Shown: positions 49,318-60,621 of the stretch, piece after piece | Layout of the letters: the number at the start of each line of letters is the position of its first letter | How positions within the stretch are numbered: position 1 is the stretch's first letter | DNA from: Lentibacter sp. | GTDB taxonomy: Bacteria > Pseudomonadota > Alphaproteobacteria > Rhodobacterales > Rhodobacteraceae | Assembly (NCBI GenBank): GCA_016744435.1 | Contig: JADGEJ010000016.1 | Coordinates: 1-64,000 of the forward strand | Reading direction: 5' to 3' | DNA: 64,000 nt | Program-made: the position numbers and the translations under genes | Notes under the pieces: model-generated | The model's database searches: none | Told to the model about the DNA's origin: nothing | Seen by the model: the letters and a program-made list of their open reading frames with translations, nothing else

Positions 49318-49351
49318 AACGAAGGGCTGCTGTTCTTAGGGCGCTAGCGCT

Positions 49352-50158
49352 CTAGTCGTTCGGGCGTACACGCGCGGCACTTTTGTCAGCGAAGGCCGCC
49401 AGACGCGCGCGCGCATCAGGCTGCGTGTTAACAACCCCCGCAACGACCGACTCAGCGTAAGCGGCGTCCATTGCCGACATGTTCTGCATATGGCTGACGG
49501 CTGAGCAGATTGCGAAGTTTGACAGCGGCAGATTCTCGGCGGCCTTGCGGGCGATTTCCATCGCAGCATCAAAGCTCGAGCCTTCGACAATGTACTGTGC
49601 GAGGCCGAGATCAACCGCCTCTTGGCCTTGGTAAACACGGCCTGTCAGCATCATGTCGATCATACGCGCTTTGCCAACCAAGTCAGTCACGCGGATGGTT
49701 GCGCCGCCGCCCGTGAACAAGCCGCGTTGGCCTTCGGGCAGGGCAAAGTAAGCTGTCTGGTCGATCACACGGATATGAGCCGAGCTGGCCAGTTCAAGGC
49801 CTCCGCCGACAACCGCGCCGTGCAGTGCTGCGATCACCGGAACGCCGCCGTATTCCATTTTGTTGAAGGCCTCGTGCCAGCGCAGGCAAAGGTGCATGAA
49901 CTCGGCTGGGCTGCGGTCTTCGCGGTGGTGTTCGACCAGATCAAGCCCGGCGCAGAAATGATCACCCGATCCGGCCAGAACGACAGCACGCACGCCAGCA
50001 CGCGGGGCTGTTGCGAAAAACTCGACCATCTCCTCAACCGTGTCAGCATTCAGCGCATTGCGCTTTGTCGGGCGGTTGAGCGTGACAACCCAGACGCCAC
50101 CGTCATGTTCCTCAACGGCGAGGTTTTTGAAGCGAGAGGTGTCGATCGTAATTGTCAT
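49352..50158 (-). CDS. enoyl-CoA hydratase/isomerase (crotonase) family protein
   Basis: 268 residues from the ATG at 50158, preceded by GAAGGA; a longer frame has 23 extra poor-quality residues. Crotonase fold: oxyanion-hole segments [12 protein letters not shown] and [19 protein letters not shown]. The exact acyl-CoA substrate is unclear. It stands alone between tRNA-Arg and the ArsR regulator. Confidence 0.87.
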   Translation of the reverse strand: MTITIDTSRFKNLAVEEHDGGVWVVTLNRPTKRNALNADTVEEMVEFFATAPRAGVRAVVLAGSGDHFCAGLDLVEHHREDRSPAEFMHLCLRWHEAFNKMEYGGVPVIAALHGAVVGGGLELASSAHIRVIDQTAYFALPEGQRGLFTGGGATIRVTDLVGKARMIDMMLTGRVYQGQEAVDLGLAQYIVEGSSFDAAMEIARKAAENLPLSNFAICSAVSHMQNMSAMDAAYAESVVAGVVNTQPDARARLAAFADKSAARVRPND

Positions 50159-50299
50159 GGCGTGTCCTTCAGAAGGCGGTGTGTTGGTGTGTTTCCGGTT
50201 CCGAAAGGCTAGCGCTACAGTTTGCAAAACGCGAGCAGCATTCGGTGGATTTTCAGAGAAATGTCGTTTGGGACGCAGGGTAAAAACAGCGTGATGGTT

Positions 50300-50632
50300 T
50301 TAGCTGCAATTCGCACCGGCTGGCGCGCAGAACAAGCGATAGAGCAGCGAGATAACTTCAGCGGTGTTCTCGTCAGCGAGAGAATAGTAGATCGTCTTTC
50401 CTTGACGGCGGGTTTCAACCAGACCGTCTTCGCGCAGCCGTGCCAACATCTGGCTGACGGCGGCTTGGCGCATTGACAAAAGCTCCTCGAGCTCGCCAAC
50501 CGACTTTTCGCCAGAGCCTAAGTGACACAAGATCATCAGTCGGCCTTCGTGGGCCAATGTTTTGAGGTAGGCAGCCGCGTTTTCGGCGCTTTGTGCCATT
50601 TCTTCAGGGGGAGCGGAAATCTGGATGTTCAT
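50300..50632 (-). CDS. ArsR-family regulator, SqrR/BigR (persulfide sensor) type
   Basis: 110 residues. Winged helix with KSVGELEELLSMRQAAVSQMLARLREDGLVETRRQGKTIYYSL. Two Cys stand at residues 36 (RLMILCHLG) and 102 (YRLFCAPAG), 66 residues apart, the spacing of the pair that forms a polysulfide link in SqrR of Rhodobacter and in BigR/YgaV. A further Cys is at 109. Such proteins release sulfide-oxidation genes when reactive sulfur accumulates. No sulfide gene is adjacent. Confidence 0.8.
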   Translation of the reverse strand: MNIQISAPPEEMAQSAENAAAYLKTLAHEGRLMILCHLGSGEKSVGELEELLSMRQAAVSQMLARLREDGLVETRRQGKTIYYSLADENTAEVISLLYRLFCAPAGANCS

Positions 50633-50643
50633 AGCCGTTTACT

Positions 50644-50663
50644 CATATCGTGTTGTTGATATG
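50644..50663. promoter_or_regulatory. candidate ArsR operator
   Basis: CATATC-N8-GATATG, a perfect 6-8-6 dyad 12 bp upstream of the ArsR start. Position and shape fit autoregulation. Confidence 0.5.
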
Positions 50664-50689
50664 TATCACAGCCAATTTGTGAAGGCGAG

Positions 50690-51922
50690 CTATTCAACGA
50701 TGACCGGAGCGCCGCCTGCAAAGCTGTTGCCATTTTGGTAATCGCAAGGGTCTTCTTGCATTTCCAAGTGTAAGCCTTCGCCTCTGTAGGGGTGCGCGCG
50801 TGCTAGCTCTTCATTGACAACAATGCCAAGGCCTGGAGCGTCTGAAAGCCTTACAAAGCCGTTTTCAACCCGGATCGTGCTGTTGATGAGCGCATCGTGA
50901 TACTCTGTCTCGATTGTCTCGGCGAGAAGCAGGTTGGGGATCGACGTCGCGAGGTGCAGGTTGGCGGCCCACTCGATTGGCCCTGCATAGAGATGCGGTG
51001 CCATTTGAACGTTGAAGCATTCGGCCATCGCGGCGACTTTCTTCATCTCCCAGATGCCGCCAGCGCGGCCAAGCGCGGGCTGGAGGATTTCGGCAGCGCC
51101 AGCGCGCAGAACCGCGCCAAACTCGGCCTTTGTTGTCATCCGTTCGCCCGTGGCCACGGGGATGCGCACATTGCGCGCCACGCGTGCCATATCTTCGATA
51201 TTGTCAGGCGGGGTTGGTTCTTCATACCAAAGTGGCGCGTAAGGCTCGAGCGCTTGACCAAGGCGGATAGCGCCCCCGGTGGTGAACTGCCCGTGGGTGC
51301 CAAACAGCAAGTCAGCCTTGTCGCCGACGGCCTCGCGGATCGCCTTGCAAAATGCCACTGACGACGTGATGTCGCTCATCGCAGGCATATGCCCGCCGCG
51401 CAAAGTGTAGGGCCCAGCTGGGTCAAACTTCACGGCGGTATAGCCACGCTCAACGCAATCCAGAGCGCTTTCGGCGGCGGCGTCGGGGTCTGACCAGAAA
51501 GTTGTTAAGTCGTGGTGCGGCAGTGGGTAGAGGTAAGTATAGGTGCGGATGCGCTCGTTCATCTTGCCACCAAGCAATGCGTAAACGGGGCGGTTGCGCG
51601 CTTTGCCCAAGATGTCCCAACAGGCGATCTCTAGGCCAGAGAATGCACCCATAACCGTGAGGTCAGGCCTCTGGGTAAAACCGGAAGAGTAAACACGGCG
51701 GAACATCAACTCGACATTTTCGGGGTTCTCCCCCTCCATGTGGCGCGCGAACACATCTTCGATCACGGCGCGCATGGCTTCCGGCCCAACCGAGCTTGCG
51801 TAGCACTCGCCCCAGCCAACGATGCCATCGTCTGTTGTGAGCTTTACCAAGATCCAATAACGCCCGCCCCAGCCCGGAGCTGGCGGGGCTGTTACGATGA
51901 TGTCGAGATCTTTGAGGTGCAT
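50690..51922 (-). CDS. mandelate racemase/muconate lactonising family dehydratase
   Basis: 410 residues of the enolase superfamily, galactonate-dehydratase-like subgroup: TAVKFDPAGPY, LFGTHGQFTTGGAIRLGQALEPYAPLWYEEPTPPDN, ATGERMTTKAEF and HLYAGPIEWAANLHLA. Expected to remove a proton alpha to a carboxylate of a sugar acid and expel water. Substrate unknown. It lies 115 bp after the HD oxygenase gene; a 41-bp palindrome sits 8 bp upstream of its start. Confidence 0.85.
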   Translation of the reverse strand: MHLKDLDIIVTAPPAPGWGGRYWILVKLTTDDGIVGWGECYASSVGPEAMRAVIEDVFARHMEGENPENVELMFRRVYSSGFTQRPDLTVMGAFSGLEIACWDILGKARNRPVYALLGGKMNERIRTYTYLYPLPHHDLTTFWSDPDAAAESALDCVERGYTAVKFDPAGPYTLRGGHMPAMSDITSSVAFCKAIREAVGDKADLLFGTHGQFTTGGAIRLGQALEPYAPLWYEEPTPPDNIEDMARVARNVRIPVATGERMTTKAEFGAVLRAGAAEILQPALGRAGGIWEMKKVAAMAECFNVQMAPHLYAGPIEWAANLHLATSIPNLLLAETIETEYHDALINSTIRVENGFVRLSDAPGLGIVVNEELARAHPYRGEGLHLEMQEDPCDYQNGNSFAGGAPVIVE

Positions 51923-51929
51923 GTCAAAA

Positions 51930-51970
51930 CGTTTCTATATCTAGCTGACTTGCAGCTTGATATAGAAACG
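51930..51970. promoter_or_regulatory. 41-bp palindrome upstream of the dehydratase gene
   Basis: Perfect arms CGTTTCTATATC (51930-51941) and GATATAGAAACG (51959-51970); after a T/T mismatch the stem continues AGCTG / CAGCT around ACTTG. It may be an operator for two dimers or an RNA hairpin in the 5' leader. Confidence 0.75.
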
Positions 51971-52037
51971 GCTGCGACATCAATAGGTTTCGCGCGCTTC
52001 ATCTCATTATTGCTCCTCAACAATAAGGCGAAACGCT

Positions 52038-54827
<2,790 letters not shown>

Positions 54828-54892
54828 GTGAGTACTCCCTTTTGAGGGAGCTTGCCGTCAGAGCCCCAAAGCTTCAAGCCGGAAACGCGACT

Positions 54893-56128
54893 TTATGACG
54901 TCGCGTTTTGACCGGACTGGTTTGATTTCGCGAACATAAACAAAATCAGGCTGACGAGCATGATGAGAGCGGCCACAAGGAAAGGCGCTCCTGGCAGGTA
55001 GATGGGTGTGGTCGAGGCCGTGAAGTAGGCGAAGATACCTGTCATCAGCAGAGGAGAAATGATCATCGAGAGTGACGAGAGAGAGCCACTCACGCCCTGT
55101 AACTCGCCTTGGGCGTTGTCGGCTACGTTGCGTGACATCATGCCCTGTAAGGCAGGTGTCGAAATAGCTCCGAACGAGAAAATCGGGATCAGCGCCAAGA
55201 GCACCATTCCGTTGGTGACGAAGCCAAGGAAAATCAGCGAGACGATGTCAACACAGAGCCCCACGATAACAGCGCGGCGCTCGCCGAGCCACGCGATTGA
55301 AGGCTTCACCAAAAGACCCTGAACAAGGGCAAAGAAAACACCGTAAATCCCAAGGCTTAGCCCAATCATTCGCGGTGACCAGTCAAACCGTTCAGTGACG
55401 AAGTAGGCCCAGACAGCCGGGTAGACATAGTGCGCGACCTGAAAGAAAAAGTAGACGGTGAGCAGCGGTGTCAGACCCTGAAAGCTGCTGATCGAGCGAA
55501 GCGCACCAAGCGGGTTGGCGCGTCGCCACTCAAAGCGGCGGCGCTTGCGTTTGGTGACGGTTTCGCGCAGCACAAAGGCTCCGAACATGGCGTTGGCGAA
55601 GGCGAGCGCGCCTGCCGCCCAGAAGGGTGCGCGGGTGCCGTATTCGGCTAGTAAGCCGCCCAAAACAGGGCCAAAAACAAAGCCGATGCCAAAGCCAGCC
55701 CCGATCAAACCAAAGCGCGCGGCCTTCTCGTGGGGCGCGGAAACATCAGCCATATAGGCCATCGCGGTTGAGTGTGTCGCGGCTGTTATGCCGCCGACAA
55801 TGCGGCCAATGAGCAAAAGCCAGATGCTGCCAGCAAGCGCCATGACAACGTAGTCACCAGCCATGACCAAAAGGCTAACAAGCAGCACGGGCCGCCGCCC
55901 GAACCTGTCAGACAAAGCGCCGATGAGGGGCGAGAACAGGAACTGCATCACAGCAAAGGCAGTTGTCAGGATGCCGCCCCAAAGCGCCGCGGTGGCCAGC
56001 GTGCCGCCGTTCACCTCCCGGATCAGCTCGGGCATCACCGGCATGATCAGGCCAATGCCCATAGCGTCGATGACGACTGTCATCACGATGAAAATTATGG
56101 GCAGGCGGGAGGGCATGAGGCGGGCCAT
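54893..56128 (-). CDS. major facilitator superfamily transporter, TetA-like
   Basis: 411 residues with 12 predicted helices, starting at an ATG at 56128 (an earlier ATG adds 14 residues). The first loops match the drug:H+ antiporter 1 group: DAMGIGLIMPVMPELIREV and GALSDRFGRRPVLLVSLL. Homologous to TetA-type efflux pumps, but function cannot be claimed from similarity alone. Same strand as the neighbouring sodB with a terminator between. Confidence 0.82.
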   Translation of the reverse strand: MARLMPSRLPIIFIVMTVVIDAMGIGLIMPVMPELIREVNGGTLATAALWGGILTTAFAVMQFLFSPLIGALSDRFGRRPVLLVSLLVMAGDYVVMALAGSIWLLLIGRIVGGITAATHSTAMAYMADVSAPHEKAARFGLIGAGFGIGFVFGPVLGGLLAEYGTRAPFWAAGALAFANAMFGAFVLRETVTKRKRRRFEWRRANPLGALRSISSFQGLTPLLTVYFFFQVAHYVYPAVWAYFVTERFDWSPRMIGLSLGIYGVFFALVQGLLVKPSIAWLGERRAVIVGLCVDIVSLIFLGFVTNGMVLLALIPIFSFGAISTPALQGMMSRNVADNAQGELQGVSGSLSSLSMIISPLLMTGIFAYFTASTTPIYLPGAPFLVAALIMLVSLILFMFAKSNQSGQNATS

Positions 56129-56204
56129 TCTGGTTAAGCAGTTGGATGCAAGATAGGTGTGGAGTGGCAAACTGCAAGCCCCACATGCCGCCGCCCAAAC
56201 GCAA

Positions 56205-56232
56205 AACGCCCCGCCGTTTCGGGCAGGGCGTT
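56205..56232 (-). terminator. intrinsic terminator of sodB
   Basis: Arms AACGCCC (56205-56211) and GGGCGTT (56226-56232) continue inward as GCC/GGC after one mismatch. On the minus strand the stem is followed by TTTTGC, 23 bp after the sodB stop. Confidence 0.7.
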
Positions 56233-56254
56233 GTCGGGTGTTTGAAGCAGTCGC

Positions 56255-56857
56255 TTAGCTCAGGCGCGAGGCGACGTTTTCCCAATTAACGAGGTTATTC
56301 AGGAAGTTATCAAGGTAAGCTGGGCGCTTGTTGCGGTAGTCGATGTAGTAGGAATGCTCCCAAACATCGCAGCCAAGCAGGGCCGTTTGGCCAAAGCACA
56401 GCGGGTTCACGCCGTTTTCTGTCTTGGTCACAGCGAGCGAGCCGTCGCTGTTTTGCACAAGCCAGCACCAGCCCGAGCCGAACTGGCCAGCGCCAGCAGC
56501 TGCAAAGGCTGTGTTGAAATCAGCAACCGAGCCAAAGCTCTCGGCAATGGCTTTTTCAAGCTCCGTCGGCATCGCTGATCCGCTCGGCCCCATCATCTCC
56601 CAGAACTGGTTGTGGTTCCACAACTGGCTGATATTGTTGAAAATACCGCTCTGTGCGACAGATGACTTGTCGTAGGTTCCGGTGATGATGTCTTCGAGAG
56701 ACTTGCTCTCCCACTCGGTGCCCGCGATCAGCTTGTTGCCGTTGTCGACATAGGCTTTGTGGTGCATATCATGGTGGAATTCGAGCGTTTCGGCTGACAT
56801 GCCTTTGCCTGCGAGTGCGTCGTGGGCATAGGGAAGATCGGGAAGTTCAAAAGCCAT
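56255..56857 (-). CDS. sodB: Fe/Mn superoxide dismutase
   Basis: 200 residues. Metal ligands in HHDMHHKAY, WNHNQFWEMM, and the DVWEHSYYIDYRN C terminus with Asp and His. The SGWCWLVQNSDGSLA stretch and length fit the iron-type enzyme of alphaproteobacteria, though metal choice is not certain from sequence. Cytosolic protection from superoxide. Confidence 0.94.
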   Translation of the reverse strand: MAFELPDLPYAHDALAGKGMSAETLEFHHDMHHKAYVDNGNKLIAGTEWESKSLEDIITGTYDKSSVAQSGIFNNISQLWNHNQFWEMMGPSGSAMPTELEKAIAESFGSVADFNTAFAAAGAGQFGSGWCWLVQNSDGSLAVTKTENGVNPLCFGQTALLGCDVWEHSYYIDYRNKRPAYLDNFLNNLVNWENVASRLS

Positions 56858-56970
56858 GGTTGGGCCCCCTTAAAGTTCGCGTGAATATCCCCTTCAGATG
56901 GGGCTTTGAGGCGGGGAAGGTCAAGCCCTTCCTGTCAAATTATCGCAAACTTAAGGCGGCGAACCGCTTG

Positions 56971-57081
56971 GGTAACGGCTCAAATGGGCCAGTGCCTACG
57001 GTGTGCAGCACTCTATGCAGCTACGTGTGCATAACGCGTATGTACAGTCTTGCGCTCCGAAAATGGGTTAACGCTGCGCGC
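56971..57081 (+). repeat. 61-bp-core intergenic element, copy C
   Basis: Core 56992-57052 begins GTGCCTACGGTGTGCAG, then ATGCAGCTACGTGTGCATAA and the palindrome region, ending ACAGTCTTG. Flanks are GGTAACGGC and GGTTAACGCTGCGCGC (57066-57081). It occupies the gap between sodB and the quinone oxidoreductase, where no gene is seen. Confidence 0.85.
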
Positions 57082-57154
57082 TGAGCAAGTGCCAGCCGGA
57101 GGAAGGAGCGAATGCGGATGACGACACATCCTGCACGCGCTTGCGCGTTCCGCT

Positions 57155-58144
57155 TTATTCAGTGTCGATGAGGATAGCGCCGTGGCGGCCGGCGGCTTCG
57201 ACGGCCTGATGCGCTGCGACGGTCTGATCAAGGGTGAAGACTTTGTGAACGCGGGCGGTGAGCGCGCTGTCGGCGAGGGCTTTGTTAACCGCTTTGATGG
57301 CGACGGCGCGCTCGGCCTCGCGCAGGATATAGACGAGCGCGATGTCGATGGTGACGGCTTTGAACAGCAGCGTTCGGAAGGGCAGGGCTGGTGTCATCAC
57401 AAGCTGTGAGCCATAGGCCGAGATGGTGCCGTTGGGGGCGATGACCTCAGCCAATGTGTCGATGTTTGCGCCGAACTCACACTCGACGGCGCGGTCAATC
57501 AGGTTGCCTGAAGTCGCTTGCAAGATCTCGTCTGCAAGATCAGGCGAGCGGTGGTCAAGCACTACATCGGCCCCAGCGGCTGCAGCGTGGTCGGCACTTG
57601 GCCCCGCCGAGGCGGTGGCGACAACCCGCGCGCCGGCCCATTTGGCAAGTTGCACAGCCATGAAGCCGACAGAGCCGCCAGCACCGGAGACAAGCAGGGT
57701 TTTGTTCGCAACAGGCCCGCCGCCAAGCACGGTATGCGCGGCTGTGAGGGCGGGGATGCCAAGCGAGGCACCCGTGTCAAAGCTTTGTGCATCGGCCAGA
57801 GCCACGGCTTGCTCGGAGGGCAGGGCTATGTACTGCGCGCAGGTGCCGCTCGCGCGTTGCCACTGGCCGTTCCAGATCCAGACGTGCGCGCCGATGCGGG
57901 CTGCGTCAACGCCTGTCCCAACCGCCTCAATCGTGCCCGCGCCGTCAGAATGCGGGATGATTTGCGGGTAGGCAGGTTTGGTCGCGCCGGGCGCGCCTTG
58001 GCGGGATTTCACATCAGAGGGGTTTACGCCCGAACGCGCCAGCCGCACCAGCACTTCGCCAGCCTTTGGCGTGGGTGTTTCAAGCTCTGAAAGCGTGAGC
58101 ACATCGGCGGCAGGGCCGAGCTCTGAGTAGGTGATGGCGCGCAT
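57155..58144 (-). CDS. NADPH:quinone oxidoreductase family (zinc-less MDR)
   Basis: 329 residues. Medium-chain reductase with GroES-like half and NADPH motif VSGAGGSVGFMAVQLAKWAGA; no zinc-site Cys, as in the Qor/zeta-crystallin group. Reduces quinones or alpha,beta-unsaturated carbonyls. Stands alone. Confidence 0.87.
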   Translation of the reverse strand: MRAITYSELGPAADVLTLSELETPTPKAGEVLVRLARSGVNPSDVKSRQGAPGATKPAYPQIIPHSDGAGTIEAVGTGVDAARIGAHVWIWNGQWQRASGTCAQYIALPSEQAVALADAQSFDTGASLGIPALTAAHTVLGGGPVANKTLLVSGAGGSVGFMAVQLAKWAGARVVATASAGPSADHAAAAGADVVLDHRSPDLADEILQATSGNLIDRAVECEFGANIDTLAEVIAPNGTISAYGSQLVMTPALPFRTLLFKAVTIDIALVYILREAERAVAIKAVNKALADSALTARVHKVFTLDQTVAAHQAVEAAGRHGAILIDTE

Positions 58145-58203
58145 CTGGTTCTCCTTGGCATGTCTGAGCTGACATTAGAAGAATATGCGCCGGGCTGAAG
58201 GCC

Positions 58204-58695
58204 CTATTTGCGGGCTTTGCTAAATGCGTCATATTCCTCACAGCGCCCGGTGCCGCGATACTCTGATCGGGGGTCAATCTGACGGCCGGGGAGCCGCGAC
58301 TTGGATCTTCCTTTGGGTTTGACGAACACTTGCACGGCCAATGACTGCTTATTTATAACCGCTCTGTAGGATATTTTCTCAGAGATAGAGCCTGCCGCAT
58401 CAACAACAGGGCCATACTCCCAGCGGTAGGTGAGCCGTTTTTTTGTTTCGAGTGATTTGACGCCGATGACAGCCTTGTGCCCGAAAGAGGCCATGACTTT
58501 GTCAGTCACGATCACCTGTGACTTCTTCTGGTTTTCGATGATCAGAATGTCTTTCGCGATCCAATTACCTGTCACTTTCGGCACAGTGCAGTGGTAGGCT
58601 TGCCCAACTTTTGAGTTGGCGACAGCGCCTGAGGCGGCTGCGAGCATCGCACCAAGGGCAAGCGCCGCTACGATGATTTTACGGGGTTTCAGCAT
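58204..58695 (-). CDS. secreted hypothetical protein
   Basis: 163 residues from the ATG at 58695, preceded by AAGG; a longer frame adds 10 residues. Signal peptide (KIIVAALALGAMLAAASGAVANS) and a mature domain with two Cys (YHCTVP and GRCEEY) probably forming a disulfide. Basic C-terminal region. Not recognised. Confidence 0.68.
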   Translation of the reverse strand: MLKPRKIIVAALALGAMLAAASGAVANSKVGQAYHCTVPKVTGNWIAKDILIIENQKKSQVIVTDKVMASFGHKAVIGVKSLETKKRLTYRWEYGPVVDAAGSISEKISYRAVINKQSLAVQVFVKPKGRSKSRLPGRQIDPRSEYRGTGRCEEYDAFSKARK

Positions 58696-58710
58696 GTCAG
58701 CCTTTCGCGA

Positions 58711-58736
58711 ACCAGTGATCATCACCAGTGATCATC
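58711..58736. repeat. 13-bp perfect tandem duplication in the leader of the secreted protein gene
   Basis: ACCAGTGATCATC occurs twice head to tail, each with a central TGATCA dyad, 16 bp upstream of the start at 58695. Confidence 0.85.
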
Positions 58737-58823
58737 AGGTGGGTAAATCGCTGGCTGCTATGGCTTGCTAAGGAATATATGTGGCAGGGGCCTGACTGTG
58801 TCAAGCTGTGGGGCTGTACGCCG

Positions 58824-59243
58824 TTATGTCCGGCGCAGGCGGATGACGACGTCGACGCTGGCGATCTCGGCACCGTCTGGCGCGCTTGGCAGGTTGGAGA
58901 TTTCCATGCGCTCGGTTGAGGCGTCTGTCAGCTCGCCCGTGTCTTCCCAAAAGAAGTGCGGGTGGTCTGTTGTGTTGGTGTCAAAATAGCTTTTCGCGCC
59001 ATCAACGGTGATCTCGTGTATCAGGCCCACGTCACAAAACGCGCGCAGGGTGTTGTAGACGGTTGCGAGCGAGACTTGGCCACTGGCGCTGGCCGCTTCA
59101 AACAGGCTTTCGGCGGTCACGTGACGGTGCTGGCCATCACCAACCAGAAGCTCGGCCAAGGCGAGGCGCTGGCGCGTCGGGCGCAGGCCCGCGCTGGCGA
59201 GCCAGTCGGTACTGCGTTCCTGTGTGGAGTGGCTGGTTGTCAC
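58824..59243 (-). CDS. irr: Fur-family regulator, Irr type
   Basis: 139 residues. Fur fold with RPTRQRLALAELLVGDGQHRHVTAESLFEAA and the winged helix QVSLATVYNTLRAFCDVGLIHEI; a metal/heme-site region HPHFFWEDTGELTD follows. This matches Irr of alphaproteobacteria, which senses heme/iron status. It is divergent from fabA by 184 bp, the arrangement seen in other Rhodobacteraceae. No clear iron control element is visible in the gap. Confidence 0.85.
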   Translation of the reverse strand: MTTSHSTQERSTDWLASAGLRPTRQRLALAELLVGDGQHRHVTAESLFEAASASGQVSLATVYNTLRAFCDVGLIHEITVDGAKSYFDTNTTDHPHFFWEDTGELTDASTERMEISNLPSAPDGAEIASVDVVIRLRRT

Positions 59244-59427
59244 GGAGCGTATTCCAGTTTTCTAGTCGCTATTCTGGCCCGCAATATAGGGGCAAATCAC
59301 TGCTGTTTACAAGTCATTGTGCGAGTGGCTCGCATATGGCCGGTGCCCCAAGCCTTGCAGGAGGGGCGGGGGCGGTGCTAGAGGAGTGATAACGCTTACA
59401 ATAGTTGACAGAAAGGTGCCCCTATCA

Positions 59428-59937
59428 ATGGCCCAGTATCCTTCAAGTTTTGACCGTGACGACCTGCTCAAATGCGCCCGTGGCGAGCTGTTTGGCGAGG
59501 GCAACGCGCAGCTCCCCGAGCCGCCGATGCTGATGATGGATCGCATCACCGAGATTTCGGATGATGGCGGCGCACACGGCAAGGGGCACGTTCTGGCCGA
59601 GTTTGATATCACGCCTGACCTGTGGTTCTTTGACTGTCACTTCCCCGGCAACCCTATCATGCCGGGCTGCTTGGGCCTTGATGGGCTGTGGCAGCTTACC
59701 GGCTTCAACCTCGGCTGGCGCGGCTGGACGGGCCGCGGCATGGCTGTTGGCGTGGGCGAAGTGAAACTCAAGGGAATGGTGCGCCCCGACCGCAAAATGC
59801 TGACCTATAAGATCGACTTCAAGAAGGCTCTGCAGTCGCGCCGGCTGACAATGGGCGTCGCTGACGGGATCGTCGAAGCGGACGGTGAAGTGATCTATGA
59901 AGTGACGGACTTGAAGGTAGCGCTGAGCGACGCTTGA
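59428..59937 (+). CDS. fabA: 3-hydroxydecanoyl-ACP dehydratase/isomerase
   Basis: 169 residues from the ATG at 59428 (normal length for FabA). Active-site His in [21 protein letters not shown] and a second catalytic region in the hot-dog fold. It makes trans-2 and cis-3-decenoyl-ACP, the branch point to unsaturated fatty acids; FabB takes the cis product. Confidence 0.95.
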   Translation: MAQYPSSFDRDDLLKCARGELFGEGNAQLPEPPMLMMDRITEISDDGGAHGKGHVLAEFDITPDLWFFDCHFPGNPIMPGCLGLDGLWQLTGFNLGWRGWTGRGMAVGVGEVKLKGMVRPDRKMLTYKIDFKKALQSRRLTMGVADGIVEADGEVIYEVTDLKVALSDA

Positions 59938-60007
59938 ATGGGGAAGGCTACTAACAGCCTGAGAATTCGGTTGAACAAAAAGTATGGAATTTTGAGAGAG
60001 TTCAAAA

Positions 60008-60469
60008 ATGTGGCCATTTGTGACGATAGACCAGATCCCCCAGATTTTCAGGTATTTATTTTTTTCGATGCTGACGGTCATTCTAGGGTCGGTAACTTAC
60101 AAGGTAGTCGACAACTTCTTCTTAGGTGGGCCTCCCGCGCATTGGAATGGTAGTCAGGTTGGATTTTCGAACTATAGCCACCCAGTCGGTGCCGCCTATT
60201 CTCATCTAAACCACAAGAGTGATTGGCTTACCTGTGTCGGCAATGCTCAGCGTTTGCTGAAGGCTAACAATGACTTCAAAGTCTATCCTACAGATGGGAC
60301 TTTCGTAGCCGCTCATTCTGGAGATGACTTGATCGTAATCGCTTGCAATTCAAACAGTTTGGACTTTTTTGTCGCAAGCAACGACTATCCACGTGCCCAA
60401 ATCTTAAGAAGCAAACTTGCCAAGTCGCTAAAAATGGATTTCGGCAAATGGCCTGTAGGTAGTGAATAA
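60008..60469 (+). CDS. orphan single-pass membrane protein between fabA and fabB
   Basis: 153 residues. A hydrophobic helix at about residues 15-33 (RYLFFSMLTVILGSVTY) and a soluble domain with two Cys and many polar residues. Codon use is more AT-rich than in fabA or fabB and the 150-bp gaps on each side are also AT-rich, suggesting insertion into the fab operon. Not recognised. Confidence 0.6.
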   Translation: MWPFVTIDQIPQIFRYLFFSMLTVILGSVTYKVVDNFFLGGPPAHWNGSQVGFSNYSHPVGAAYSHLNHKSDWLTCVGNAQRLLKANNDFKVYPTDGTFVAAHSGDDLIVIACNSNSLDFFVASNDYPRAQILRSKLAKSLKMDFGKWPVGSE

Positions 60470-60621
60470 GAAGTCCCGCAGATTGCGCTCTGAGATCTAA
60501 AGCCTGAACTGGTTGCTGTGGGAAGGTTAGGTGGCGGATCACATAGGTCAACTCTTCAACTGCCTTGCCCCCCCGCCCACGCTGTCCTACATATGCTTCA
60601 ACGGTTTAACAGGAGGCCCAT

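Noticed and set aside
49622-50212. 196-residue plus-strand frame opposite enoyl-CoA hydratase
   Set aside because: Fully antisense to a conserved crotonase; no start signal or domain.
59244-59427. Iron control element between irr and fabA
   Set aside because: The gap contains scattered TTCTAG and TATTCTGG segments but no dyad that convincingly matches an Irr or Fur box.
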